This document shows, piece after piece, positions 26,364-34,893 of a stretch of DNA of 64,000 bases. Below the pieces are notes generated by a model. The model ran no database searches. It was not told the DNA's origin and worked only from the letters and a program-made list of their open reading frames with translations. The stretch comes from Verrucomicrobiales bacterium. Its GTDB lineage: Bacteria; Verrucomicrobiota; Verrucomicrobiia; Limisphaerales; UBA9464. The DNA is taken from contig JAIYBC010000047.1 in assembly GCA_027488845.1 (NCBI GenBank), positions 1 to 64,000 of the forward strand. Reading direction: 5' to 3'. How positions within the stretch are numbered: the first letter of the stretch is position 1; each line of letters opens with the position of its first letter. A program made the position numbers and the translations under genes.

Positions 26364-27083
26364 TCAGCCCCACTTCTCGAGCTTCATCTGCTCCTTCGGC
26401 AGTCCGAGGTCGTGCAGGACCAGGTGTTCCACCGCGTTCACCATCTCGTTGGTGCCGCAGGCGTAGAACACCGAATCCGCCGGGTTGTCGACGAAGCTCT
26501 TCACCCACTCCGGCGTGATGCGGCCGCGACGGCCGGTCCACGGGTCCTCGGGGGCGAGGCGGGTGCAGGTGACATGGAACTGGAAGCGCGGGTTCTTCGC
26601 GGCCAGTTCGCGGAACTCCTCGGCGAAGATGATGTCGTTGGTCGTCCGGACCGTGTAGAGGATGGTGATCCGGGTATCGAGGTTCCGTGCAGTCGCCTCA
26701 CGGGCGAAACCGCGGAACGGCGTGACGCCAGAGCCGCCGGCGACGCAGATGAGGTGCTTGCCCGGGGGATCGAAGACCGGGAGGAACTTCCCGACCGGCG
26801 GGATGACGAACATCTTGTCCCCGGCCTCCAGCCAGTCGACGACGCTCGTGCCCATCTTGCCGTCGCGCTTCACGGTCACCTCGTAGTGGCCGCGGTCGAG
26901 GGCCGAGGAGCTCAGCGAGTACGCGCGCTTGTACTTCGTCTTGTGGGGCCAGTAGACGGTGATGAACTGGCCGGTCTTGAAGTCCGGCTCGTATCCGGCG
27001 GGCCACTGGAACCGGACGGTTTTCACGTCGGGAAGCTCCATCTTCACCGACTCGACAAGCATTTCAGCGATGACCTTTGACAT
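26364..27083 (-). CDS. Ferredoxin reductase-type FAD/NAD(P)H oxidoreductase
   Basis: This 239-residue flavoprotein of the ferredoxin-NADP+ reductase superfamily has an FAD-binding domain (about 1-100, RAYSLSSS at 53-60) and an NAD(P)-binding domain (about 110-235, GGSGVTPF at 116-123, FYACGTNEMV near 207). It ends in EKWG. No 2Fe-2S ferredoxin domain is attached, so it would pass electrons to a separate carrier. Its ATG lies 20 nt inside the upstream hydrolase gene. As last gene of the minus-strand run that opens with a CarF/PEDS1-like desaturase, it could supply that enzyme's electrons; this is inference. Confidence 0.83.
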   Translation of the reverse strand: MSKVIAEMLVESVKMELPDVKTVRFQWPAGYEPDFKTGQFITVYWPHKTKYKRAYSLSSSALDRGHYEVTVKRDGKMGTSVVDWLEAGDKMFVIPPVGKFLPVFDPPGKHLICVAGGSGVTPFRGFAREATARNLDTRITILYTVRTTNDIIFAEEFRELAAKNPRFQFHVTCTRLAPEDPWTGRRGRITPEWVKSFVDNPADSVFYACGTNEMVNAVEHLVLHDLGLPKEQMKLEKWG

Positions 27084-27957
27084 GTTCGGGTTCGTTCCCG
27101 GGGGAACGCGGGGACGATCCTGACGCAAGGCGGTTCGGAGTAAAGCCGGTGTTTTCCCGGAGCCCACCGGCGTCGAGGATTTCGGCGAGCCAGGCGGCGG
27201 CGACGGCGGGTCGGTTGAACAGGACCGCGTGGTCGGTGTTGACGAGCCGACACGGTCCAATTCGACCCGGGCAGTGGCTCCGCAGCCATCGGTCCACCGA
27301 CCACCAAGGAACGACCAGATCCCAGAACCCGCTCAGTTGGTGCACCGGGATGGAGGTGTTGGCCGCGGTGGGGCGGAGGTCTTCGTCGAGGATCATCCGG
27401 AGACGTCGGCTCATCGCCAGACGGTCGCCGTTCCGTCTCCGCTCTGCGACGAAACGGCGGATCGCCTCCCGCCTCCCAACCCAGGATTCGCCGATCCACG
27501 GAGCGATCCGTGGGAAGAGCAGGACCATGGCGGCGAGCAGGGGCGACGCGGTGCCGAATGGGAATCCGCCTGTCAACCGGACCGCCCATGGCCACGGATG
27601 CGACACGAATCCCCCGGCGAGACACAGGCGCTCGGCCTGGAAGCCGGTTGGTGCTGCGCGGAGGATGGCCCAGGCGACCTGGGACCCAAACGATTCCGCC
27701 AGGAGCGTCCCGCGTCGTATTCCGGCTTCCTGCAGCGTCCGGATCACTGCGGTGGCCAAACCGTCCAGCCCGTCATCCTGGTCTCTGGGATAGGCCACCT
27801 CGACGATCCGGAACCGGACCGCAAGCCGTGCACGCAGGCCGCCGAACAGCGTGCAGTCCCCATGCAGGCCCGGGAGGTAGACCACGGTGGCCGCGTTCTC
27901 GGGACCCGAGACTGTGCATCGGACCTCACGGTCGGAGGCGGTGTCGTGGACGCTCAT
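27064..27957 (-). CDS. Alpha/beta hydrolase
   Basis: This 297-residue alpha/beta-hydrolase-fold protein has an oxyanion region YLPGLHGDC near residues 31-39, a nucleophile elbow ESFGS near 82-86 and a late NTDHAVLF with the probable catalytic histidine. It has no signal peptide, so it is probably cytoplasmic. The chosen ATG (27955-27957) overlaps the stop codon of the upstream lipase-like gene by 4 nt, and the 3' end overlaps the reductase start by 20 nt. The substrate is unknown; an ester or lipid is plausible from its neighbours. Confidence 0.72.
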   Translation of the reverse strand: MSVHDTASDREVRCTVSGPENAATVVYLPGLHGDCTLFGGLRARLAVRFRIVEVAYPRDQDDGLDGLATAVIRTLQEAGIRRGTLLAESFGSQVAWAILRAAPTGFQAERLCLAGGFVSHPWPWAVRLTGGFPFGTASPLLAAMVLLFPRIAPWIGESWVGRREAIRRFVAERRRNGDRLAMSRRLRMILDEDLRPTAANTSIPVHQLSGFWDLVVPWWSVDRWLRSHCPGRIGPCRLVNTDHAVLFNRPAVAAAWLAEILDAGGLRENTGFTPNRLASGSSPRSPGNEPEHVKGHR

Positions 27958-28625
27958 TCCACCTGGGTCTCCCGGCGCCCTTGTCGGAGGAACCGCACGG
28001 TGACGTCGAAGACCTCGCGATCCCACGGCAATGCGGTGTGGCAGGTCCGCACCGAGTGGTGTGAGGTCATGCCAACGAGTCGGGTCGACTCCACGCTCAC
28101 CCGGCCGTCATGCGGTTTCGGCAGGGGCGAGACGAACGGGTGCGGTGGACGCGTCCCCGCGACGACGAGCAGCGGGAAGTCGGCCGGTGGCAGGCTTCGC
28201 GCGAAGGAATCCGGACCGGTGCCCAAGGCGACGAGGTTCGGTCCGGCGACCGCGCGGACCAGGGCCGACCGCGACCAGAAGTCGGCGGCCTCGCTGCCTT
28301 GGTTCGGCGGACCCAGCATCACCACCTGCCCGAGGCGATCGCAGCCATGGAGTTCCAGGTGCCGCCGCAGGACGAGGGCGCCCATCGAGTGGGTGACGAA
28401 GTGGATCTTGCCACCGGCAGGCGGGATCCGTTTAGCCAATTCACGTCCGAGGAGCCGCGAGCCGATCTCCTCCAACGGCATCCGGACCGAAGGGTAGCCG
28501 ATGGACACCACCTTGAATCCGGAACGCCTCAGCCTTCCGGCAAGGCCGGCCAGATGCATCCGGCCAGACCACCAGCCGTGCAGCAGCACGACCGTTTCCG
28601 TGGTTTGTTCCGAAGGAGTTTGCAT
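27954..28625 (-). CDS. Lipase-like alpha/beta hydrolase
   Basis: This is a protein of about 223 residues with the LLHGWW oxyanion motif near residue 13 and the elbow THSMG near 80, as in LipA/EstA-type acylhydrolases and PGAP1-like esterases. A late SHHSVRT segment near 200 may carry the catalytic histidine. The ATG at 28623-28625 is chosen; a second ATG 27 nt upstream is possible. No signal peptide is seen. It overlaps the next hydrolase by 4 nt. In a phospholipid-remodelling operon a lysophospholipase or acylhydrolase role is possible but unproven. Confidence 0.7.
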   Translation of the reverse strand: MQTPSEQTTETVVLLHGWWSGRMHLAGLAGRLRRSGFKVVSIGYPSVRMPLEEIGSRLLGRELAKRIPPAGGKIHFVTHSMGALVLRRHLELHGCDRLGQVVMLGPPNQGSEAADFWSRSALVRAVAGPNLVALGTGPDSFARSLPPADFPLLVVAGTRPPHPFVSPLPKPHDGRVSVESTRLVGMTSHHSVRTCHTALPWDREVFDVTVRFLRQGRRETQVE

Positions 28626-28658
28626 CGGTGCGCGTCCGGGACGGCTTCCCACCCGCAG

Positions 28659-29387
28659 TCAATCGGAGTGGCGGTCGAGCAGCGTCCTCACGGCCTCGGC
28701 GTAGCAGGCGCGTTTCAGCTTTTCCACCTGCGCGACGCGTCCGCTGTCGCGGTTGAGGTAGCCCGTGGTGGCGTCCTCCTCGCGTGGCTGCGTGGTGAAC
28801 ACCGACCACGAGCCGGTGCGGGTGTCGATGAGTGCGACCTTCAGCCGCATGCGGGTCCTGCGGGTCTGCTCCGGGATGGCCCAGCCGACCAGCGGTACCC
28901 AGGAGACCAGTTCCGTCCCGTACTGCTGCGAGGCGGACTCGAGCACACCCCAGCAGGCGACGATGTGGTCGCAGCCGGCATGGGCGGCCGCCAGCCGGAC
29001 GGCCCGCCCGTCGGTGCCGCCGTCTCCGGGCCGGCCGTCGAACGGGACCACCTTGAAGGACTCGGCGAGTCCCGAACGCAGCGGTTCGTCGGGTTGGATG
29101 GCGCCGGACTGCACGAGCAGGACCGACGATCCACGGCGGAGGCGGACTGGCTGGGCGGACGCCAGCGCCTTGAGGATGTCGTCGTCGGTGATCCGGTTCG
29201 TCCCACCGATTCCCAGCAACTCGTACTCGGCGATCTCACCGCGATAGAGCCGGCTTCGGGAGGGGATGCCGGAACTCGTGGAGTAGCCGCCCGGATCGGA
29301 GATGGAGGTGGTTTCGCACCCGGCGAGGAACAGGGCGGCGAGTGGAAGGAACCGGGATAGCGGGGATCTCGGGGACTTGGGATTCAT
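28659..29387 (-). CDS. Putative lipoprotein of unknown function
   Basis: This 242-residue exported protein has a lipoprotein signal peptide, ending in the lipobox LAGC with C24. The mature part is predicted soluble and shows RVRMRLKVALIDTRTGSW-like beta-rich segments near 180-200; I recognise no family. It is a likely client of Lnt, encoded four genes upstream in the same run. It lies 36 nt downstream of the GDYXXLXY gene and 33 nt upstream of the lipase-like gene. Confidence 0.65.
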   Translation of the reverse strand: MNPKSPRSPLSRFLPLAALFLAGCETTSISDPGGYSTSSGIPSRSRLYRGEIAEYELLGIGGTNRITDDDILKALASAQPVRLRRGSSVLLVQSGAIQPDEPLRSGLAESFKVVPFDGRPGDGGTDGRAVRLAAAHAGCDHIVACWGVLESASQQYGTELVSWVPLVGWAIPEQTRRTRMRLKVALIDTRTGSWSVFTTQPREEDATTGYLNRDSGRVAQVEKLKRACYAEAVRTLLDRHSD

Positions 29388-29423
29388 GGGAGGTCGGGTT
29401 TCGGTTCCGGTCCGGATGGCGAG

Positions 29424-29969
29424 TCAGCGGGCGATGCCTGACATGGCTTCGGCAAAGGGCTTTCCGTCGAGGTACAGCTCTCGGATGACCGGGCGTCCGT
29501 TGGGCGGAATGGCCGCCTCGACCGTCAACTTGCCCTGCGGTTCTCCGGTGCCTTCCCGGACGTAGAAGCGTTCGATGCCGTATTCGAGCCGCACCGAGTT
29601 GGACTCGCCTGCCGTCCAACGCGATTGGACGACCCGCCCTTGGAGAACCGGCCGGGATTCGTCCTTCGGCTTGTGGAGGTGGGCCGCGACGGCGACATGG
29701 AAGTCGCCTTGTTTCGTGAGCACCACGTGAACCGGGGTTCCGATGGCGGGTTGTTGGAAGGCTGGACCCTGGAACAGTTCCCGGGGTATTTCGGAGATGG
29801 CGTAGTTGAGGATCACGTAGTCGCCGCGGAGCAGGTCCCGCGGGTCGATCGGCCGTGTTTCCAGCAGCACCGTGACGTCGGAGCGGAGGCGGGATTCCTG
29901 CACCGTGACCGTGGCCAGGATCCAGAGGCACTGCGCGGCGAGCACGAGGAAGAGGAGTGTGGATTTCAT
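29424..29969 (-). CDS. GDYXXLXY-domain membrane protein
   Basis: This 181-residue protein has an N-terminal hydrophobic segment (about 1-20, signal anchor) and the family-defining GDYVILNY at about 49-56, followed by a beta-rich extracytoplasmic domain containing QGRVVQSRW and LEYGIERFYV. GDYXXLXY proteins commonly pair with DUF2157/DUF4401 membrane proteins, as here, with the DUF2157 gene 18 nt upstream. The biochemical role of the pair is unknown. Confidence 0.8.
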   Translation of the reverse strand: MKSTLLFLVLAAQCLWILATVTVQESRLRSDVTVLLETRPIDPRDLLRGDYVILNYAISEIPRELFQGPAFQQPAIGTPVHVVLTKQGDFHVAVAAHLHKPKDESRPVLQGRVVQSRWTAGESNSVRLEYGIERFYVREGTGEPQGKLTVEAAIPPNGRPVIRELYLDGKPFAEAMSGIAR

Positions 29970-29987
29970 GGTTGGGTTCCGTGCGGT

Positions 29988-31157
29988 TCAGGCCGCGGAC
30001 CTCATGCTCCTGACGAGGGACCTGCGGTGTCGCTCGAGGTACCAGCCGAGGAGGATCAGCAGCAGGCCGGTGCTGACGAAGATCATTCCCGTGTCGGCCA
30101 TCGATCCGAAGAGCTGGAAGAGGGCGGCCAGGATCTGCACCGCGATGGCGACGATGGCGAGGTTCACGTGGAAGGCGCTGGACCGCTGGATCCCGACCTG
30201 GATCTGGACCAGGGAGACCGCGAACAGGACTGGGATGACGAGCCAGTGGGGTCCGATGTCGCCCCGTTGGTGGAAGGCGGAGTCGGATCCGGCGAGCAGG
30301 CCGGTCCAGCCGACGGCGACGACGACGACAAGTGCCCCGAACCACGCCATCCTCCATTTCGCGGGCATGCCGTCGACATTGCGGGCCAGCGCCGTGCCGA
30401 CGAGCGCCAGCGCCAGCGCGGCGACGGCCCCGGAGAGGATCCAGGCTCCCTGGGTCACCGCGGACTGCCCATAGAAGGCCCCGATCATCAGGGGCAACGA
30501 GGCGTGGTGGACGCCGAGCAGGCCGAACTTCTCCGTGGCCCCGGCAAACTCGGCGAAGGGTCCGCGTCGCAGCAGGCCGCCCAGTCCGACGAAGAGCACG
30601 CCGAGGAGCAGGTAGAACGAGCACATGCGGGCGCCGCCACCGAACCGGAGAAGTCCGTCGTCCTGGGTGAGTTCCATGCCAAGCCAGATTCCGAAGGTGG
30701 TGAGCGTGAGGATGTGGAGGGCCCTCGAGCGAAGGATCCAGGGGAGTGGAACCATGCCGGCAAGCCAGAGCAGCACCGCATCGGGAGCGCGGGAGCCGAG
30801 GTGGTAGATCTGCCCCACCAACGCGATGTTGGCGAGGAACAGCCCTGCGCCCACGAGGTGGAGGGTGGTGGCGATCGCGGGATGGTCGCCTCCCTTCCCG
30901 AGCCGCCATCCCAGGAAATGGGCGCCCAGCATCAGCAGGATGCCGCCGCCGATCTTGGGCGCCTTGGGAACCGAGTCCCAGTTGGCCGCCACGAGCAGCA
31001 CGGCGCCGCAGACGAACAGGATCCCCCCGAGGACGGCGAGGATCACGAGCAGCCGGTTGGATTCCCTGTCGAGCCGGTGGCGGTGGATGATGAGATCGTG
31101 CTGGAGCCGGGTGATCAGCCCTTCCTGCAGCAGTTGCTCGATGTCGGATCTTCTCAT
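29988..31157 (-). CDS. DUF2157-domain polytopic membrane protein
   Basis: This 389-residue protein has a soluble N-terminal segment (1-40, RRSDIEQLLQEGLITRLQ) and about ten to twelve membrane helices, the DUF2157 layout. I chose the ATG at 31155-31157; the longer frame upstream enters the aas gene. Seven nt separate it from aas. It is the usual partner of the GDYXXLXY protein encoded next. Its function is unknown, but its place between Aas and the lipoprotein suggests an envelope role. Confidence 0.78.
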   Translation of the reverse strand: MRRSDIEQLLQEGLITRLQHDLIIHRHRLDRESNRLLVILAVLGGILFVCGAVLLVAANWDSVPKAPKIGGGILLMLGAHFLGWRLGKGGDHPAIATTLHLVGAGLFLANIALVGQIYHLGSRAPDAVLLWLAGMVPLPWILRSRALHILTLTTFGIWLGMELTQDDGLLRFGGGARMCSFYLLLGVLFVGLGGLLRRGPFAEFAGATEKFGLLGVHHASLPLMIGAFYGQSAVTQGAWILSGAVAALALALVGTALARNVDGMPAKWRMAWFGALVVVVAVGWTGLLAGSDSAFHQRGDIGPHWLVIPVLFAVSLVQIQVGIQRSSAFHVNLAIVAIAVQILAALFQLFGSMADTGMIFVSTGLLLILLGWYLERHRRSLVRSMRSAA

Positions 31158-31164
31158 GATGGCA

Positions 31165-33357
31165 TCAGGGGTTGGCGATGGACTCGACCAAAGCGCGGTG
31201 GTTGACCTTGCCGGTGCCGAGCTTGGGGATCTCGCGGACATGCCGCAGTTCGCGCGGCACGCAGAGGTTGGCGAGTCCCTTGGCGCGGACGACCTGGCGG
31301 ATCTCGTCGAGGGTCAGCTTCTCGGCATTGGTGATGGCGACGAGCTTCTCCCCCTTGTCCTCGCAGGCCACCGCCACGACCGCGACCTCGCACCGGAGAC
31401 CGTGTTGGGGGAACGCGCCGGCCAGGGCGTCCTCGACCGCGGTCAGGCTGACCATCTCGCCGCTGACCTTGGCGAAGCGCTTCATGCGCCCGAGAAGGAA
31501 GACGAAGCCGTCGTCGTCGATGCGGGCGAGGTCTCCGGTGTCGTACCAGCCGCCGTGCCCGCGGAACGTGGCGTCGGCGTCGGGGTTGAGGTAGCCGAGC
31601 ATCACGTTGGGGCCACGCACGAACAGGCGACCCGAGATGACGCGTCCGTCGGAAGCGTGTTCGCTGACGCCCTCCACGGGTTCCAGGCGCCAGGACATTC
31701 CCGGCATGAAGCGTCCGACGCTTCCGAACCGGGACTCGATGCGGTTGTTGGCGCAGAGCACGGGACTGCATTCGGTGGCGCCGTAGCCCTCGAGCAGGCG
31801 GATGCCGAACTTGCGGGCCCAGGTCTGGGCGGTGGCCTCCTGGACCTTCTCGGCTCCGGCGACGAGGTACTTCACGCTGCGGAAGTCGTAGGGAGCCGCC
31901 TTGCGGGCGTAGCCGTTGAGGAAGGTGTTGGTTCCGACCATCACGGTGCAGTTCTTGTCGTAGACCACCGCGGGGACGACGCGGTAGTGCAGCGGGGAGG
32001 GATAGAGGAAGGTGTAGAGCCCGCGGACGAGCGGCAGGAGCGTGCAGGCGGTGAGACCGAAGCTGTGGAAGAGCGGCAGGGCGTTGAAGAAGCGCTCGTG
32101 GTCGGTGATGTCCAGCGAGGCGTCCATCTGGCGGATGTTGGCCAGGAGGTTGGCATGGCTGAGGACCACGCCCTTCGGGACGCCCTCGGATCCGGAGGTG
32201 AACAGGATCACGGCGGGCCGGCGTCCGTAGGCGGCTCCGAGGTCACGTCCGCGGAACGTGCGACCGCAGGCGACGTGATTCCGCAGCAACGCGACGGCCT
32301 TTTCGGCCGCTGTGATCCGTTCGCGCACGTCCTCGAGGTGGTGGAACGTGATCCCGGCGGCCTCCATGGGGCCTATGTCGATCTTCGCCTTCTGCAGGAA
32401 GACTCGCGAGGTGACCACGTGGCGGAGCCCGGCGAGCCGGGCGCACTGCAGCATCACGGGTACGCCCGTGGAGAAGTTGAGGACCGCGGGGACGAGGTCG
32501 TTCGCCCAGAGCGCCAGCAGGGTGACGGGCATCCCGTTGACGTTCGGCAGGAGCACGCCGATGTGGGAGGAGACGGGATCGCGGCCTTCGGCGAAGCGCG
32601 GGCTGAAGTGGGCGAACTGCTGCGCGAGCAGCTCGGCGCCGACCATGAGGCGCCGGTAGGTCAACGGCTTCTGGTTGATGTCCTCCAGCACCTTCTTCCC
32701 GGGAAGCGTCGCGGCGGTCTCCGCGATGGCGGCGAGCACGGTCGAGGGGCCGAACTCCTGTTCGACCTCGAAATGCTGTTCGACCATGCGGTCGCGGAGC
32801 CAGGCCGTGATCCGCTGTCGGGCGACGGTGTTGGAGAGTTCCTTCAGCCGCGGGGCCTCGAGGACGGGGCTGAAGTGGGCGGTGACGGTCGGGAACCACC
32901 GGGTCCATCCGTCATGGCGGACGAAGGCGACTCGGCCGGCGTTCCGCAGGTGGCAGGTGACCACCTTCGCTCCGGTCTTGTGGATGAGGAAGCCGGTGCC
33001 GTCGAAGAGCTTCATCAGGCGCGCCGTTGCCGAGATCCGTCCCTCGGGGAACAGGACGAGGCGTCCGCCCTGGGCCAGGAACTCGGCCATGCGCTTCGCG
33101 GCGTAGGGCGAGGCGGGATCCACCGGGAAGGTCCGGCGATTGACCATGACCCGCCGATGGATCCAGCTGGTCTCGGCGGTGGTGGAGCTGGTGACGAAGC
33201 GCCAGTCGTCGTCGAGCACGGCACCGAGGAACGCCCAGTCGAGCCACGAGACGTGGTTGGGCAGGAGCAGCACCGGTCCAGGGGTGTTGAGCACGCCGGT
33301 GTTGAACGCGCGGAACCGGAAGCAGATCCGGAGCAGCAGTCGGAGCAGGGCCTTCAT
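31165..33357 (-). CDS. aas: Bifunctional acyltransferase/acyl-ACP synthetase (Aas-like)
   Basis: This 730-residue fusion has the same architecture and length as E. coli Aas (719). The N-terminal PlsC-type acyltransferase has HVSWLD (H35-x4-D40) and FPEGRIS (103-109). The C-terminal AMP-forming synthetase has TSGSEGVPKG (387-396), GYGATE and the YDTGDLAR motif. It would re-acylate lysophospholipids at the inner membrane using acyl-ACP made in situ. Translation is coupled to lnt by a 4-nt overlap (ATGA), and lplT lies just upstream, matching the E. coli lplT-aas pairing. Confidence 0.88.
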   Translation of the reverse strand: MKALLRLLLRICFRFRAFNTGVLNTPGPVLLLPNHVSWLDWAFLGAVLDDDWRFVTSSTTAETSWIHRRVMVNRRTFPVDPASPYAAKRMAEFLAQGGRLVLFPEGRISATARLMKLFDGTGFLIHKTGAKVVTCHLRNAGRVAFVRHDGWTRWFPTVTAHFSPVLEAPRLKELSNTVARQRITAWLRDRMVEQHFEVEQEFGPSTVLAAIAETAATLPGKKVLEDINQKPLTYRRLMVGAELLAQQFAHFSPRFAEGRDPVSSHIGVLLPNVNGMPVTLLALWANDLVPAVLNFSTGVPVMLQCARLAGLRHVVTSRVFLQKAKIDIGPMEAAGITFHHLEDVRERITAAEKAVALLRNHVACGRTFRGRDLGAAYGRRPAVILFTSGSEGVPKGVVLSHANLLANIRQMDASLDITDHERFFNALPLFHSFGLTACTLLPLVRGLYTFLYPSPLHYRVVPAVVYDKNCTVMVGTNTFLNGYARKAAPYDFRSVKYLVAGAEKVQEATAQTWARKFGIRLLEGYGATECSPVLCANNRIESRFGSVGRFMPGMSWRLEPVEGVSEHASDGRVISGRLFVRGPNVMLGYLNPDADATFRGHGGWYDTGDLARIDDDGFVFLLGRMKRFAKVSGEMVSLTAVEDALAGAFPQHGLRCEVAVVAVACEDKGEKLVAITNAEKLTLDEIRQVVRAKGLANLCVPRELRHVREIPKLGTGKVNHRALVESIANP

Positions 33358-34865
33358 TGGGAAATGGAAATGGGCTTGGGGCCGGTGCGGGCGGATCCCA
33401 GGGCGGAGAGTGCCAAACCGGTGGCGATCACGAGCCACGCCCCGGTGCAAAGCGGGGCGATCCAATGGTCGAGGGGACGCGGATTCGGCTTTTCCCGCAG
33501 GTACAGGGTCCCGGCCACGATTTCCCCTTGGCCGGGAATCGTCGTGGTACGTTCTAGGCCGCCGCGGGCGGAGATCAGCTGGGAGGGGCCTGAACTGGCC
33601 ACCCGGAGCACGGGCAGTTGGTACTCCGTCGCCCGTAACCGTGCCTGACGAGCATTCAGTCCGTGCTCGTAGGCGCCCCATTGCTCGACGTCCATGGTGG
33701 GGAACAGGAGGGCCCGTGCCCCCTGGCGAACCAGTTCATCGGAGACGCGCCGGTAGCTGGCGTCGTAGCAGATGCCGATTCCGATGGGGCCCCAGGGCGA
33801 GTTCCAGAGCCGTTGGGATTCCGCCGGAAGCCCGTCGTTGAAGAACTGGATCGGCTGGGACTTCGCCTGGGTGAACACCACGTCGCCATTGGTCCCGACG
33901 ACGAATGCCGTGTTGCGGAAGGCCGCCCCGGAGTCCTGATCCGGGGCTTGGGTCGGACGGAGAAGGGCACGGGACGAGGAGGCGCCGTTGCCCGGCGTGG
34001 AAGTCAGGAACTCCTTCCCGCCCGCGACCAGCCAGCGGGTGTGCAAGCGGCACCAGTTTCGGACGACCTCGGGAGGCTCGCCTTCGAAGGTGTACTCGGG
34101 CAGGACGATCAGTTCCACGGACGGGCGTTCCCGGATTGTCCGGTCGAGGGCCTCCATGAGTTCGGTCATCGAAGGGAACTCCAGTTGCAGGCCGGCGACA
34201 GCGACCGGGCGGTGGGGTTCGGGTTTGTCGATGCGGGGTCGCAGCATCGTGTCGACAACGAGCAGGACCCCGATTCCCACGAGGACGCCCAGGACGGCGA
34301 GGTAACCGCTCCGGAATCCGCGTTCGGCGATCCGCACCAGGGTTGCGGCGAGTCCGAACAGCGCGATGCCGGCACCGAAGACCCCGAGGTCGAGCAGCGG
34401 GAGGGTATCGGGCAGAACAGATCCCGCGCTCAGCCACGAGAAGCGGAGCCACCAGACCTCGCACCGGAAATACTCGATGCCGGCCCAGATCACCGGGGAA
34501 AGCGCGAGGCTCCAGGAGGTCCCGAGACGATGCTCCACATGCCACAGGGTGAGGGAGAACGCCGCGAGCCAAAAGGGGAGGATGAGCCAAAGGGGGATCG
34601 CCGCCGGCCCGAAGATGTTCCAGAGGAATCCCAGGTGGGGTGCGTAGCAGGCGACGCCGAGCCCCAGTGAGACGTAGAAGGCCATCCTGGCGGTGGGGAG
34701 GCGCCGGAGCAGGAACAGGCCGCCGAGGAACCCCAGCATCAGCACGGACATCGGGGGGGTCAGGAAGGCTGCGTGGAAGCAGGCGACGGCCCCCAGGAGA
34801 ACCGGCGTCCACGTCCGTCCACCCGGTGGGAGGGGCGCGGTGCCGATGTTTTGGGATGCGGTCAT
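33354..34865 (-). CDS. lnt: Apolipoprotein N-acyltransferase
   Basis: This 503-residue inner-membrane enzyme adds the third acyl chain to lipoproteins, taking it from phospholipid and leaving a lysophospholipid. About six membrane segments (20-210) precede a nitrilase-like catalytic domain (about 220-470) and a final membrane helix (about 475-495). The expected Glu-Lys-Cys triad is visible: E257 (LPEYTFEG), K335 and C366 (GIGICYDASY). The cysteine context CYD differs from the more usual CYE. It lies 28 nt downstream of lplT and overlaps aas by 4 nt. Confidence 0.87.
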   Translation of the reverse strand: MTASQNIGTAPLPPGGRTWTPVLLGAVACFHAAFLTPPMSVLMLGFLGGLFLLRRLPTARMAFYVSLGLGVACYAPHLGFLWNIFGPAAIPLWLILPFWLAAFSLTLWHVEHRLGTSWSLALSPVIWAGIEYFRCEVWWLRFSWLSAGSVLPDTLPLLDLGVFGAGIALFGLAATLVRIAERGFRSGYLAVLGVLVGIGVLLVVDTMLRPRIDKPEPHRPVAVAGLQLEFPSMTELMEALDRTIRERPSVELIVLPEYTFEGEPPEVVRNWCRLHTRWLVAGGKEFLTSTPGNGASSSRALLRPTQAPDQDSGAAFRNTAFVVGTNGDVVFTQAKSQPIQFFNDGLPAESQRLWNSPWGPIGIGICYDASYRRVSDELVRQGARALLFPTMDVEQWGAYEHGLNARQARLRATEYQLPVLRVASSGPSQLISARGGLERTTTIPGQGEIVAGTLYLREKPNPRPLDHWIAPLCTGAWLVIATGLALSALGSARTGPKPISISQ

Positions 34866-34893
34866 GGGAGGTAGGGATGGGTTCAGGGCCGGA

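Noticed and set aside
22468-26541. A 1357-codon open frame antisense to the LamG gene
   Set aside because: The translation is a repetitive Gly/Arg/Val/Asp mixture with no fold or motif. The plus-strand frame has a signal peptide, domains and a terminator.
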